From Mediterraneibacter catenae (GTDB lineage: Bacteria; Bacillota; Clostridia; Lachnospirales; Lachnospiraceae), in contig NZ_VMSO01000027.1 of NCBI RefSeq assembly GCF_008691045.1, forward strand, positions 1 through 32,506: DNA of 32,506 nucleotides. The letters run 5' to 3'. A program made the position numbers and the translations under genes. Positions 17,251 to 24,811 of the stretch are shown one piece after another. Each line of letters starts with the position of its first letter. The stretch's first letter is position 1. The notes below the pieces were generated by a model, which saw nothing but the letters and a program-made list of their open reading frames with translations, made no database searches and had not been told where the DNA came from.

Positions 17251-18489
17251 TTAGTCGAAACCGTTGAAGGACGGATAAGCCTGCTCGCCGTGCTGTGTGA
17301 CGTCAAGTCCGAGTGCCTCGTCTTTCTCATCAACACGAAGTTTTGTAAAGATACGGATGATACCGATGCAGATCAGGGATCCGACTACCGCCACTGCGGC
17401 CGTTACGAGAATACTGATGATCTGTGCCACAAAAAGCCTGGTTTCGCCAAATACAAGGCCATCCCACTGAGCAACGGAGTTGATAGAACTCTGTCCGAAC
17501 AGTCCGGTTGCAATACCTCCCCAGATACCGCCGATGCCGTGGCATCCGAATGCATCAAGAGCGTCGTCGATTTTCAGTTTATGTTTGATGATATTCATCA
17601 TAAAGTAGCAGATCGGGCTTACAAGAGCGCCGATGATAAAGGATGCCCAGATCGGCACGAAGCCTGCACCAGGCGTAATCGCAACCAGTCCGACTACCAG
17701 ACCTGTAGAAGCACCTACAAGTGTCGGTTTTCCGTCTTTGATTGTATCGATCAGCATCCATGAAAGGAGTGCTGTAGCAGCAGAAATAGATGTTGTCATA
17801 AATGCGTGTGCTGCAAGTCCGTCTGCTGCAAGTGCGCTTCCGGCGTTGAACCCGTACCATCCAAACCACAGAAGAGCGGCTCCGAGAACAACGAAAGGAA
17901 TATTGTGAATGCGGTAAGAAGTTTTCTCATAGCCGCGTCTTCTGCCAAGATAAATGGCGAGCACAAGTGCGCTCACACCGGAACTGATATGTACAACGTT
18001 TCCGCCGGCAAAATCAACAGAACCGATGGAAGCGAGGAATCCGCCCTGACCCCATACCATATGAGCCATCGGATAATATACGATGACAGACCAGAGAGCG
18101 ATAAAAGCAAACAGTGCCTTAAATTTCATTCTCCCCACAACTGCACCGGTAATAAGCGCCGGTGTAATCATTGCAAACATCATCTGGAATGCAGCATATA
18201 CAAGATGCGGTATACTGTCAGAGTACGGACCTGCATCCCAGCCCACGCCGTTTAATCCGAGCCATTCAAAGCTTCCGATTACTCCGCCGTGGTCGCTGCC
18301 GAATGAAAGTGAATATCCGAAAAGTGTCCACATAAATACGGACAATCCCATGATCGCCACGCAGGCCATCATTGTGTTTACTACATTTTTCCTCCTGACA
18401 AGTCCCCCGTAGAAGAAAGCCAGTCCCGGCGTCATGATAAACACGAGCGCCGCGCAGATCATTATAAATCCTGTGTTTCCTGTGTCCAT
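17251..18489 (-). CDS. amtB: Ammonium transporter
   Basis: A 412-residue Amt/MEP/Rh family channel with about 11 membrane helices, conducting ammonium or ammonia across the cytoplasmic membrane. The twin pore histidines are visible: H167 in DFAGGNVVHISSG, with Asp159, and H317 in DAFGCHGIGGIWGG. The cytoplasmic tail (KLRVDEKDEALGLDVTQHGEQAY) is the conserved PII-binding regulatory end. ATG 18489 (MDTGNTGF) is chosen since GGGAGG lies 7 nt upstream; the frame is open 21 codons further, with no ribosome binding site. glnK follows directly. A strong terminator-like hairpin in the leader suggests regulation by attenuation. Confidence 0.95.
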   Translation of the reverse strand: MDTGNTGFIMICAALVFIMTPGLAFFYGGLVRRKNVVNTMMACVAIMGLSVFMWTLFGYSLSFGSDHGGVIGSFEWLGLNGVGWDAGPYSDSIPHLVYAAFQMMFAMITPALITGAVVGRMKFKALFAFIALWSVIVYYPMAHMVWGQGGFLASIGSVDFAGGNVVHISSGVSALVLAIYLGRRRGYEKTSYRIHNIPFVVLGAALLWFGWYGFNAGSALAADGLAAHAFMTTSISAATALLSWMLIDTIKDGKPTLVGASTGLVVGLVAITPGAGFVPIWASFIIGALVSPICYFMMNIIKHKLKIDDALDAFGCHGIGGIWGGIATGLFGQSSINSVAQWDGLVFGETRLFVAQIISILVTAAVAVVGSLICIGIIRIFTKLRVDEKDEALGLDVTQHGEQAYPSFNGFD

Positions 18490-18576
18490 AGAAATACCTC
18501 CCGTTTCCTGTAGAGCTAACAGATTTTCATGATTCCCCGGGTACTTTGTCACAAAAAAGAGTTAAACTGCTTTTTA

Positions 18577-18638
18577 TAAAAAAGAAAAGACGCCTGATCG
18601 GTGAGGGCGTTCCATTTGCCTCAGCATCAGACGTCTTT
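18577..18638 (-). terminator. Terminator-like hairpin in the amtB 5' leader (candidate attenuator)
   Basis: On the reverse strand AAAGACGTCTGAT pairs with ATCAGGCGTCTTT (one mismatch), with a further TGAGG/CCTCA inner stem, followed directly by TTTTCTTTTTT. It ends about 90 bp before the amtB ATG and points the same way as amtB. No gene lies upstream on that strand whose transcript it could simply end. Control of amtB by attenuation is inferred. Confidence 0.6.
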
Positions 18639-18653
18639 GTCTTTATGGGGCAT

Positions 18654-18682
18654 AGTCTAGCAGATAGAAAATTAAAAATCAA
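18654..18682 (-). promoter_or_regulatory. Candidate amtB promoter
   Basis: Reading the reverse strand, TTGATT (18682-18677), a 17-bp spacer and TAGACT (18659-18654), each 4 of 6 to consensus. Transcription would begin about 10 nt before the leader hairpin. The 340-bp amtB-cbiJ gap holds this, the hairpin and the cbiJ promoter; the rest is AT-rich with no gene seen. Confidence 0.35.
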
Positions 18683-18758
18683 GCAAAAAAATAAAAAAAT
18701 AAATATTTTGTTAAAATTCCAAGAAAAATCTGATAAATTATTTTGATTATCGGCTAAT

Positions 18759-18787
18759 TTTACAAAATCATTTTCCCGTGTTAGAAT
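18759..18787 (+). promoter_or_regulatory. Candidate cbiJ promoter
   Basis: TTTACA (18759-18764), a 17-bp spacer and TAGAAT (18782-18787), each 5 of 6 to consensus, 42 bp before the cbiJ ATG. No cobalamin riboswitch could be recognised between it and the start. Confidence 0.55.
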
Positions 18788-18829
18788 ACAGAAGAATTAA
18801 TATTTGATGAATAAATATGGAGACGGTAT

Positions 18830-19729
18830 ATGGATACAGACAGAATGAAACCCGGAATCCTGATTTTTGCGGGCACGACTGAGGGAAGGTCGCTGGCTGA
18901 ATATGCGTCTGCGAATTCAGTGAGATGTTTTGTGAGCGTGGCCACAGATTACGGGAAAAGCCTGCTGGAGAAACTTGAGAATATCATTCTCCTTACAGGG
19001 CGTATGGATGAAAAAGAGATGGAACGTTTTATAGAAGAGAATGATATCCGGCTGGTCATAGACGCTACTCATCCTTTTGCCAGGGAGGTGACGGAGAATA
19101 TCAGATCAGCCTGCGAAAAAGCCCGTGCATATTCGGGCAAAGTCCGCTATGTGCGATGTGTGAGACCGTTCGAAAAGAGAGCTTCATCCGGACAGTCAGC
19201 AGAGACATCAGAAAAGGAAGACAGAGCGGCGGGTGAAGAAGATACACAGGATGAACGGATCATATATACAGAGTCTGTGCAGGACGCGGTGGAGTATCTG
19301 AAAAAAACTACAGGAAATATCCTGATCGCGACAGGCAGTAAAGAGCTGCATTTGTATACAGAAATTGATAACTACCGGGAGCGCTGTTTCGCAAGAGTGC
19401 TGTCCACGGAACCGACTGTGAAGGAGAGCGTGAGGCTCGGTTTTGAAGGCAGTCATCTGTTTGCCATGCAGGGACCTTTTGCGCCGGATCTGAATCTTGC
19501 TCTGCTTCGTCAGACAAAGGCGGCCTATTTTGTTACGAAAGAGACTGGAAAAGCCGGCGGCTTCGATGAAAAGGCTGAGGCGGCGGAAATGGCCGGTGCG
19601 GTGCTTGTCGTGATCGGGAGGCCCGACGAGACCGGCGAGAGTGTGGAGGCAGTAGAAGAAATGATAAAAGAGTATGCAGGGGAACAGAATTCTTCCGGAG
19701 AGATTTTATGCGGCATATGCAGAGGTTAA
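18830..19729 (+). CDS. cbiJ: Cobalt-precorrin-6A reductase
   Basis: A 299-residue CbiJ/CobK enzyme, the NAD(P)H-dependent reductase of the corrin ring in cobalamin synthesis. Family motifs are FAGTTEGRSLA (13-23), VIDATHPFA (76-84), ILIATGSKEL, AMQGPFAPDLN and YFVTKETGKAGGFDEK. A charged low-complexity insert (about 117-142, SGQSAETSEKEDRAAGEEDTQ) makes it longer than the usual ~250 residues. The ATG follows GGAG (18819-18822) by 7 nt. The last ~12 residues (SSGEILCGICRG) are read out of frame through DNA that encodes a fructosamine-kinase remnant in another frame, so the native C-terminus may have been replaced by a deletion. The core looks intact and probably active. Confidence 0.9.
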   Translation: MDTDRMKPGILIFAGTTEGRSLAEYASANSVRCFVSVATDYGKSLLEKLENIILLTGRMDEKEMERFIEENDIRLVIDATHPFAREVTENIRSACEKARAYSGKVRYVRCVRPFEKRASSGQSAETSEKEDRAAGEEDTQDERIIYTESVQDAVEYLKKTTGNILIATGSKELHLYTEIDNYRERCFARVLSTEPTVKESVRLGFEGSHLFAMQGPFAPDLNLALLRQTKAAYFVTKETGKAGGFDEKAEAAEMAGAVLVVIGRPDETGESVEAVEEMIKEYAGEQNSSGEILCGICRG

Positions 19730-19865
19730 TCCGATCGATAAATCAGGATATTCACAGCGTAAAAAACTGTATGACCTGTATCAGCTCCTGAATCACCTGA
19801 ATTTATTCGGAAGTATGTATCTCGGGAGCGTTGTAGACATTATAAATATATATGTCGGAGCCTGA
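19695..19865 (+). pseudogene. C-terminal remnant of a fructosamine kinase (FN3K) family gene
   Basis: The frame with codons at 19695, 19698 and so on reads PERFYAAYAEVNPIDKS, then RKKLYDLYQLLNHLNLFG, then YLGSVVDIINIYV and a stop at 19863. This has the shape of the extreme C-terminus of the fructosamine/ketosamine-3-kinase family (E. coli YniA ends with a similar YQLYTLLNRARLFGG stretch). No ATP-binding or catalytic part is present, and the remnant begins inside the 3' end of cbiJ in another frame. It is best read as the scar of a deletion that removed most of the kinase gene. Identification rests on family memory, not a search. Confidence 0.65.
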
Positions 19866-19899
19866 TAAAGCACAGACCCGGATGACTGAGGAGAGAAAT

Positions 19900-20385
19900 A
19901 TGAGGCTGTTTATTGCGATAAAACTTTCAGACGAAATGAAGAAAGCGCTGATCAACTGTATGCATAACCTGAAGAAGCAGGGCGTGGAGGGAAACTATGT
20001 TCCGGCGCAAAATCTGCATATGACGCTTGCATTTATCGGCGAATACGATGATCCGGAAAAAGTAAAGAAAGTAATCAAAAAAGTGCCTATGCCGGAATTC
20101 AGGCTCAACCTGTCAGAGAAAGGAAATTTTGGTAATATCCTTTGGGCAGGAGTAAAGGGCAACCAGAAGCTGAAAGCCTATGTAAAGGAATTGAGATCTG
20201 CGTTGGATGAAGAAGGAATCCCATATGACAGAAGCAGTTTTGTTCCACATATCACGCTGATCCGGAAAGTATCTGCAAAGAAACCGTATCAGGTGCATTT
20301 GGGCAAAGCAGTGATGACAGTGAAACACGCTTCCCTTATGAAGTCGGAGCAGAAGAAAGGAAAAGTGATATATCAGGAACTCTGA
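19900..20385 (+). CDS. thpR: RNA 2',3'-cyclic phosphodiesterase (2H phosphoesterase)
   Basis: A 161-residue member of the LigT/ThpR 2H phosphoesterase family, which opens 2',3'-cyclic phosphate RNA ends to a 2'-phosphate. Both HxT signature motifs are present: H40-M-T42 (NLHMTLAFIGE) and H117-I-T119 (FVPHITLIR). The N-terminus MRLFIAIKL is the standard family start, and GAGGAG (19888-19893) sits 6 nt before this ATG; a longer in-frame start at 19852 would add an unconserved tail. Length is normal. The upstream neighbour is the kinase remnant; rpsB follows after 237 bp with its own promoter. Confidence 0.9.
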   Translation: MRLFIAIKLSDEMKKALINCMHNLKKQGVEGNYVPAQNLHMTLAFIGEYDDPEKVKKVIKKVPMPEFRLNLSEKGNFGNILWAGVKGNQKLKAYVKELRSALDEEGIPYDRSSFVPHITLIRKVSAKKPYQVHLGKAVMTVKHASLMKSEQKKGKVIYQEL

Positions 20386-20418
20386 TAAAGCGGGCTGTCA
20401 GAGCGTCATCCGCAAAGC

Positions 20419-20453
20419 GTAACAGTTCAGCCGCGCCATGACTGAACTGTTAC
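20419..20453. repeat. Perfect 12-bp inverted repeat between thpR and rpsB
   Basis: GTAACAGTTCAG (20419-20430) and CTGAACTGTTAC (20442-20453) with an 11-nt GC-rich loop. No T tract follows, so it is not a normal intrinsic terminator. It may be a dispersed palindromic element or a 3'-end stabiliser of the thpR mRNA. Confidence 0.6.
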
Positions 20454-20474
20454 CGCAATAATGGGAAAAACTTC

Positions 20475-20503
20475 TTGCAATGCATATTTATCTGTGATAT
20501 ACT
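20475..20503 (+). promoter_or_regulatory. Promoter of rpsB-tsf
   Basis: TTGCAA (20475-20480), a 17-bp spacer and TATACT (20498-20503). It leaves a leader of about 110 nt before rpsB, long enough for autoregulation by S2, although no specific fold was recognised apart from a small CCGG/CCGG hairpin near 20555. Confidence 0.6.
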
Positions 20504-20622
20504 GCAAATGTTGCAAAAAAACACGTATGCGGATTTTCCTGACGGTGCCGAAACCGGATACACCGGAAGGTCTCAGGGAAGAAAACATACGGAAGATCAA
20601 AAACCAAATGGAGGAAAGAAAC

Positions 20623-21378
20623 ATGAGTGTTATTTCAATGAAACAGCTTTTAGAAGCAGGTGTACACTTCGGACACCAGACAAGAAGATGGAACCCGAAA
20701 ATGGCTCCGTATATCTACACAGAGAGAAATGGTATTTACATCATCGACCTGCAGAAATCTGTAGGAATGGTTGATGACGCATATAAAGCCGTTTCTGACA
20801 TCGCTGCAGAGGGCGGCACAATTCTTTTCGTAGGAACAAAGAAACAGGCTCAGGATGCGATCAAGACAGAAGCAGAGCGCTGCGGTATGTTCTATGTAAA
20901 CGAGAGATGGCTGGGCGGTATGCTCACAAACTTCAAGACGATCCAGAGCCGTGTAAAACGTCTCAAAGAGATCGAGGCTATGTCAGAAGACGGAACATTC
21001 GACGTACTTCCGAAGAAGGAAGTTATCGCTCTGAAAAAAGAGTGGGCAAAACTTGAGAAGAACCTCGGCGGAATCAAAGAGATGAAGAGACTGCCGGATG
21101 CAATCTTCGTAGTAGACCCGAAAAAAGAGAGAATCTGTGTACAGGAAGCTCACACACTGGGAATCACGCTGATCGGTATCTGCGATACAAACTGCGATCC
21201 GGAAGAGCTGGATTACGTAATCCCGGGTAACGACGATGCTATCAGAGCAGTGAAACTGATCGTTTCCAAGATGGCTGACGCTGTTATCGAGGCAAACCAG
21301 GGTGCGGCTGCAGACACAGAGGAAGAGTACTATGAGGCAGAGGCTGCTGACGAAGCAGAAGAGGCTGTAGAAGAGTAA
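20623..21378 (+). CDS. rpsB: 30S ribosomal protein S2
   Basis: A 251-residue S2 of the small ribosomal subunit. The family start [27 protein letters not shown] is clear, with [25 protein letters not shown] and [17 protein letters not shown] further along. The C-terminus is a short acidic tail ([19 protein letters not shown]). The start ATG 20623 has GGAGG (20610-20614) 8 nt upstream. The frame is open back to 20461 through the leader, but that part is not S2. Codon use is more biased than in neighbours, as expected for high expression. tsf follows after 27 bp in the same operon. Confidence 0.98.
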   Translation: MSVISMKQLLEAGVHFGHQTRRWNPKMAPYIYTERNGIYIIDLQKSVGMVDDAYKAVSDIAAEGGTILFVGTKKQAQDAIKTEAERCGMFYVNERWLGGMLTNFKTIQSRVKRLKEIEAMSEDGTFDVLPKKEVIALKKEWAKLEKNLGGIKEMKRLPDAIFVVDPKKERICVQEAHTLGITLIGICDTNCDPEELDYVIPGNDDAIRAVKLIVSKMADAVIEANQGAAADTEEEYYEAEAADEAEEAVEE

Positions 21379-21405
21379 TATCTTGATTTAATGGAGGAAT
21401 TTATC

Positions 21406-22329
21406 ATGGCAATCACAGCAGGAATGGTAAAAGAATTAAGAGAAATGACAGGCGCAGGCATGATGGACTGCAAGAAAGCCCTTACAGAGACAAATGGCGA
21501 TATGGATGCGGCTATTGAGTTCCTTAGAAAGAACGGACAGGCAAAAGCTGAGAAGAAAGCCGGAAGAATCGCAGCAGAGGGTATCGTTAAGACTGTTGTA
21601 AGAGACGACAAAGTTGCAGCGATCGTTGAAGTTAACTCCGAGACAGACTTCGTTGCTAAGAACGATGAGTTCCAGGGCTTCGTAGAGGCAGTTGTAAATC
21701 AGGTTGCAGATAATAATCCGGCTGACATGGATGCATTCATGGCAGAGGCATGGGCAGCTGATGCATCCAAGACTGTAAAAGACGCTCTTGTAGAGAAGAT
21801 CGCAGTGATCGGAGAGAACCTGAACATCAGAAGATTCGAGAGAGTAGACGCTGAGAACGGATGTGTTGTATCCTACATCCACGGCGGCGGACGTATCGGT
21901 GTCCTTGTAGTTGCTGATACAGATGTTGTAAACGATGAGATCAAGACATGCCTGAAGAACGTAGCTATGCAGGTTGCTGCTATGTCTCCGAAGTATGTAT
22001 CCCGTGACGAAGTATCTCAGGAATACATGGATCACGAGAAAGAGATCCTTCTTGCTCAGGCTAAGAAAGAGAACCCGGAGAAACCGGACAACATCATCGA
22101 AAAGATGATCATCGGACGTCTCAACAAAGAGATGAAAGAGATCTGCCTGCTCGATCAGGTATATGTTCAGGACAGCGACCTTACTGTTGCAAAATATGTT
22201 GACAAGGTAGCAAAAGAGAACAACGCAAAAGTAACAGTTACGAAGTTCATCCGCTTCGAGACTGGCGAAGGTATCGAGAAGAAAGAAGAGAACTTCGCAG
22301 AAGAAGTTGCAAAACAGATGGGAAACTAA
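21406..22329 (+). CDS. tsf: Translation elongation factor Ts
   Basis: A 307-residue EF-Ts, the nucleotide exchange factor of EF-Tu. The N-terminal UBA-like domain (VKELREMTGAGMMDCKKAL) is followed by the core with AAIVEVNSETDFVAKN, whose TDF residues contact EF-Tu, and the C-terminal YIHGGGRIGVLV and LLDQVYVQD segments. Full length for the family. ATG 21406 follows GGAGG (21393-21397) by 8 nt; an in-frame ATG at 21391 is rejected. Its 3' end is followed by a strong terminator. The usual partners pyrH and frr do not follow. Confidence 0.98.
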   Translation: MAITAGMVKELREMTGAGMMDCKKALTETNGDMDAAIEFLRKNGQAKAEKKAGRIAAEGIVKTVVRDDKVAAIVEVNSETDFVAKNDEFQGFVEAVVNQVADNNPADMDAFMAEAWAADASKTVKDALVEKIAVIGENLNIRRFERVDAENGCVVSYIHGGGRIGVLVVADTDVVNDEIKTCLKNVAMQVAAMSPKYVSRDEVSQEYMDHEKEILLAQAKKENPEKPDNIIEKMIIGRLNKEMKEICLLDQVYVQDSDLTVAKYVDKVAKENNAKVTVTKFIRFETGEGIEKKEENFAEEVAKQMGN

Positions 22330-22364
22330 TCTAAAACCCATTGAATTTCATAATGAATGAAGTG

Positions 22365-22394
22365 CCACGCAGGTGTAAAAGCCTGCGTGGTTTT
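22365..22394 (+). terminator. Rho-independent terminator of rpsB-tsf
   Basis: CCACGCAGG (22365-22373) and CCTGCGTGG (22382-22390) form a perfect 9-bp stem with an 8-nt loop, followed by TTTTCC. Confidence 0.85.
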
Positions 22395-22401
22395 CCTATT
22401 G

Positions 22402-22430
22402 TTGACATATTAAGAAAAACTTCATAATAT
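22402..22430 (+). promoter_or_regulatory. Promoter of the MacB-type ABC operon
   Basis: Consensus TTGACA (22402-22407), a 17-bp spacer and TAATAT (22425-22430). It begins only 8 bp after the tsf terminator and lies 68 bp before the ATPase gene. Confidence 0.55.
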
Positions 22431-22497
22431 TCTTTCTAAAATATTCCATTTCATCCCTTAAAATCAAAAGAAACTATGCAAAGGAGAGGGGGCGAGT

Positions 22498-23226
22498 GTG
22501 ATAGAAGCGATCACTGTAAAAGATCTTTATAAACTCTACCGTGTGGGAGATTCAATTGTCCGGGCGCTGGACGGAGTCAGTTTCGAGATACACAAAGGGG
22601 AGTTCTGTGCGATCGTTGGTACGAGTGGTTCCGGCAAATCGACACTTCTGAATATGCTTGCAGGGCTTGAGAAGCCGACGAAAGGCGAGATTGTCATAAG
22701 TGGAAGTCATATCGAGAAGATGAAAGAAGATGAGCTTGTCCGGTTCCGCCGCGAGCATGTCGGGTTTATTTTTCAGTCCTTTCATCTTATCGGTACAATG
22801 AATGCGCTGGAAAATGTCGCTCTGCCACTGATGTTCCGGGGAGAGCCGGCAAAAGAAAGGCTCAGGAAAGCGGACAGGATGCTGTCGCTGATGGGACTTG
22901 ACAGGCACAAAAAGCATATGCCGAATCAGATGTCGGGCGGTCAGCAGCAGCGTGTAGGAGTTGCGAGAGCTCTTGTTTCGGATCCGGATATTATTTTTGC
23001 CGATGAGCCGACGGGAAATCTGGACTCCCATACATCGGAAGAAGTGATGAGGCTCATGCGCAGAGTTGTACAGAGTCAGGGAAAGACGCTCGTGATGGTG
23101 ACGCATGACGACCATCTGGCTGAATATGCGGACAGAGTATTCCACATTATTGACGGCAAGATCGTGAAGATCGATGTAAACACATCTGAAAAGAATGAGA
23201 AAGGGAAAAAATATGAAACGATTTAA
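22498..23226 (+). CDS. MacB/LolD-type ABC transporter ATPase
   Basis: A 242-residue ATPase of the MacB/LolD group, which powers type VII (mechanotransmission) ABC systems instead of ordinary export through the membrane. Walker A GTSGSGKST (41-49), Q-loop FQSFHL, signature MSGGQ (146-150), Walker B IIFADE (166-171, catalytic Glu171) and switch H204 are all intact. The start is GTG at 22498 behind AAGGAGAGGGGG. The C-terminal tail is short and polar. The last 14 bp overlap the next gene, which encodes a membrane-anchored extracellular protein; the permease follows. Confidence 0.92.
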   Translation: MIEAITVKDLYKLYRVGDSIVRALDGVSFEIHKGEFCAIVGTSGSGKSTLLNMLAGLEKPTKGEIVISGSHIEKMKEDELVRFRREHVGFIFQSFHLIGTMNALENVALPLMFRGEPAKERLRKADRMLSLMGLDRHKKHMPNQMSGGQQQRVGVARALVSDPDIIFADEPTGNLDSHTSEEVMRLMRRVVQSQGKTLVMVTHDDHLAEYADRVFHIIDGKIVKIDVNTSEKNEKGKKYETI

Positions 23227-24811
23227 AAGAGCATGGGCGGTACTGTTGTGCTGTATGTTTACTATCTGTATGCTTATGCCGGCAGGAGTCAGGGCAGAAG
23301 AGGGTGAAAACGAGAATGCAAAGGTATTAAACCAGATTACACTGAGCGTTGGAGATGAACAGAAGACCCCGGTGTATAAGGCAGGTGAGAAGACAGAGCT
23401 TAAAATCAATGTTCAGAATAAAGGAAATATTGATGCGCAGAATGTGATGATAACACCCGTGATCAACAGTACGGATGAATGGCCTTTTGATATGGAGAAG
23501 CTGAATTATGAGCAGGACCTCGGGACAATTGCAGCGGGCGCTCAGGCGACAGCTCTCTGGGGCGGCGACGATGATAAGCTGACCGTGAAAAGTGATGTGA
23601 CCGGAAAATCCTATAAGCTTGTATTCAAACTTACCTATGATGACGGAGAAAAAGTATACGAGACAGAGCGATATGTCTTTGTGAAGACAGAGGCGAAGAA
23701 GACTACATCCGGAAGCGGAAACAGTGATAAGGGCCATGATAACTCGCAGTCTGATAAGCCTTCCGACAATAATGGAGGAGGAAATAACGGAAGCTCCGGC
23801 AGTTATGTGGATACCGGTGATGACGGCATTGTGTATAACGGGGACCCGATTTCAACAGGCGGAGATGTTTCATCCGCAGGTGACGGATCTGTTCCTCGCG
23901 TCATCGTCACAGGGTTTGATACGGATCCGGGGACGGTAAAGGCAGGAAGTAACTTTAAACTGGTGATCCACCTGAAAAACACATCAAAAAAGACGGCGGT
24001 CAAAAATATGCTTTTTGATCTTCAGGCGCCTGCGGCGGGAACTGATGAAGCTGCAGAAGCTCCGGCGTTCCTTCCGGTATCAGGTTCCAGCTCCATCTAT
24101 CTGGACGGGATACCTGCAAACGGTACAAAAGATATCTCGATCGATTTGAACAGCCGCGCGGATCTGATCCAGAAACCCTACAGTATAACAATGACGATGA
24201 AGTATGAAGACGGAAGCGCCACGCAGTTTGAAGGAGAGTCCAGTCTGGCAATCCCGGTTACTCAGGAAGCAAGGTTTGAATTCAGTGAAATCCAGATCAT
24301 GCCCGATACAGTCGCAGTCTATGAAGAGGCAAATATCACCTGCAATTTGTATAATCTTGGACGGGTGAAAATGTATAATGTGAAGGTCCGGTTCGAAGGA
24401 GATGCTATCGAAGGAGAGGAGCAGTTCATCGGTAATCTGGAGTCCGGATCCACGGGGACGATCGACGGTATCGTGACAGCTATCGCCGAATCTTATGACG
24501 AATCCAACTGCAAACTTGTTTTGAGCTACGAAGATGATTCCGGGAAGGAATATACGGTGGAGCAGCCGTTTACAATGACAGTTACGGCCGAGATGGAACC
24601 GGCGGATATGGAAATGATGATGGATGTGCCCGAGGAGACGGGAAGTCCGATCGGAATCATCATCGCGGTTATAGCAGGTCTGGTGGTGATCGGAGCCGTG
24701 ACGGCAGTCTTATTGCTGAAGAGGAGAAAGAATAGGATCCAGTCGTCGGAAGAGGAGGAGTTAATGGATGAGGTGGAGCGATTTACTGAGGATGAGCGCA
24801 GGCAGCCTTAA
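23213..24811 (+). CDS. Membrane-anchored extracellular CARDB/COG1361-like protein of the ABC operon
   Basis: A 532-residue surface protein. A signal peptide (about 1-29, ending VRAEEG) is followed by a beta-rich domain (about 37-160, KAGEKTELKINVQNKGNIDAQNV), a Ser/Gly/Asn-rich linker (about 163-220), and two further domains of the same kind (about 228-350 and 355-465) with KAGSNFKLVIHLKNTSKKTAVKN and YEEANITCNLYNLGRVKMYNV. A single C-terminal helix (about 480-503) precedes a KRRKNR and acidic cytoplasmic tail. Such CARDB/COG1361-type beta domains occur in clostridial MacB-like operons. It takes the place where MacA-type adaptors sit in Gram-negative bacteria. The start is set by AAAGGG 7 nt upstream. 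It overlaps both neighbours, so expression is coupled. Function unproven. Confidence 0.8.
   Translation: MKRFKRAWAVLLCCMFTICMLMPAGVRAEEGENENAKVLNQITLSVGDEQKTPVYKAGEKTELKINVQNKGNIDAQNVMITPVINSTDEWPFDMEKLNYEQDLGTIAAGAQATALWGGDDDKLTVKSDVTGKSYKLVFKLTYDDGEKVYETERYVFVKTEAKKTTSGSGNSDKGHDNSQSDKPSDNNGGGNNGSSGSYVDTGDDGIVYNGDPISTGGDVSSAGDGSVPRVIVTGFDTDPGTVKAGSNFKLVIHLKNTSKKTAVKNMLFDLQAPAAGTDEAAEAPAFLPVSGSSSIYLDGIPANGTKDISIDLNSRADLIQKPYSITMTMKYEDGSATQFEGESSLAIPVTQEARFEFSEIQIMPDTVAVYEEANITCNLYNLGRVKMYNVKVRFEGDAIEGEEQFIGNLESGSTGTIDGIVTAIAESYDESNCKLVLSYEDDSGKEYTVEQPFTMTVTAEMEPADMEMMMDVPEETGSPIGIIIAVIAGLVVIGAVTAVLLLKRRKNRIQSSEEEELMDEVERFTEDERRQP

Noticed and set aside
17209..17763. Forward frame of 184 codons opposite amtB
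   Set aside because: Antisense to conserved AmtB residues, including the pore histidine region; no domain seen.
18546..18746. Small forward frame of 66 codons between amtB and cbiJ
   Set aside because: It runs through the leader hairpin and an A-rich tract, has a lysine-rich composition and no ribosome binding site.
18660..18829. Cobalamin riboswitch upstream of cbiJ
   Set aside because: The gap between promoter and ATG is about 42 bp, too short for a B12 riboswitch, and no B12-box-like sequence was noticed.
20461..20622. N-terminal extension of rpsB by 54 codons
   Set aside because: It covers the promoter and leader; S2 begins at MSVISMK with a strong ribosome binding site at 20610-20614.
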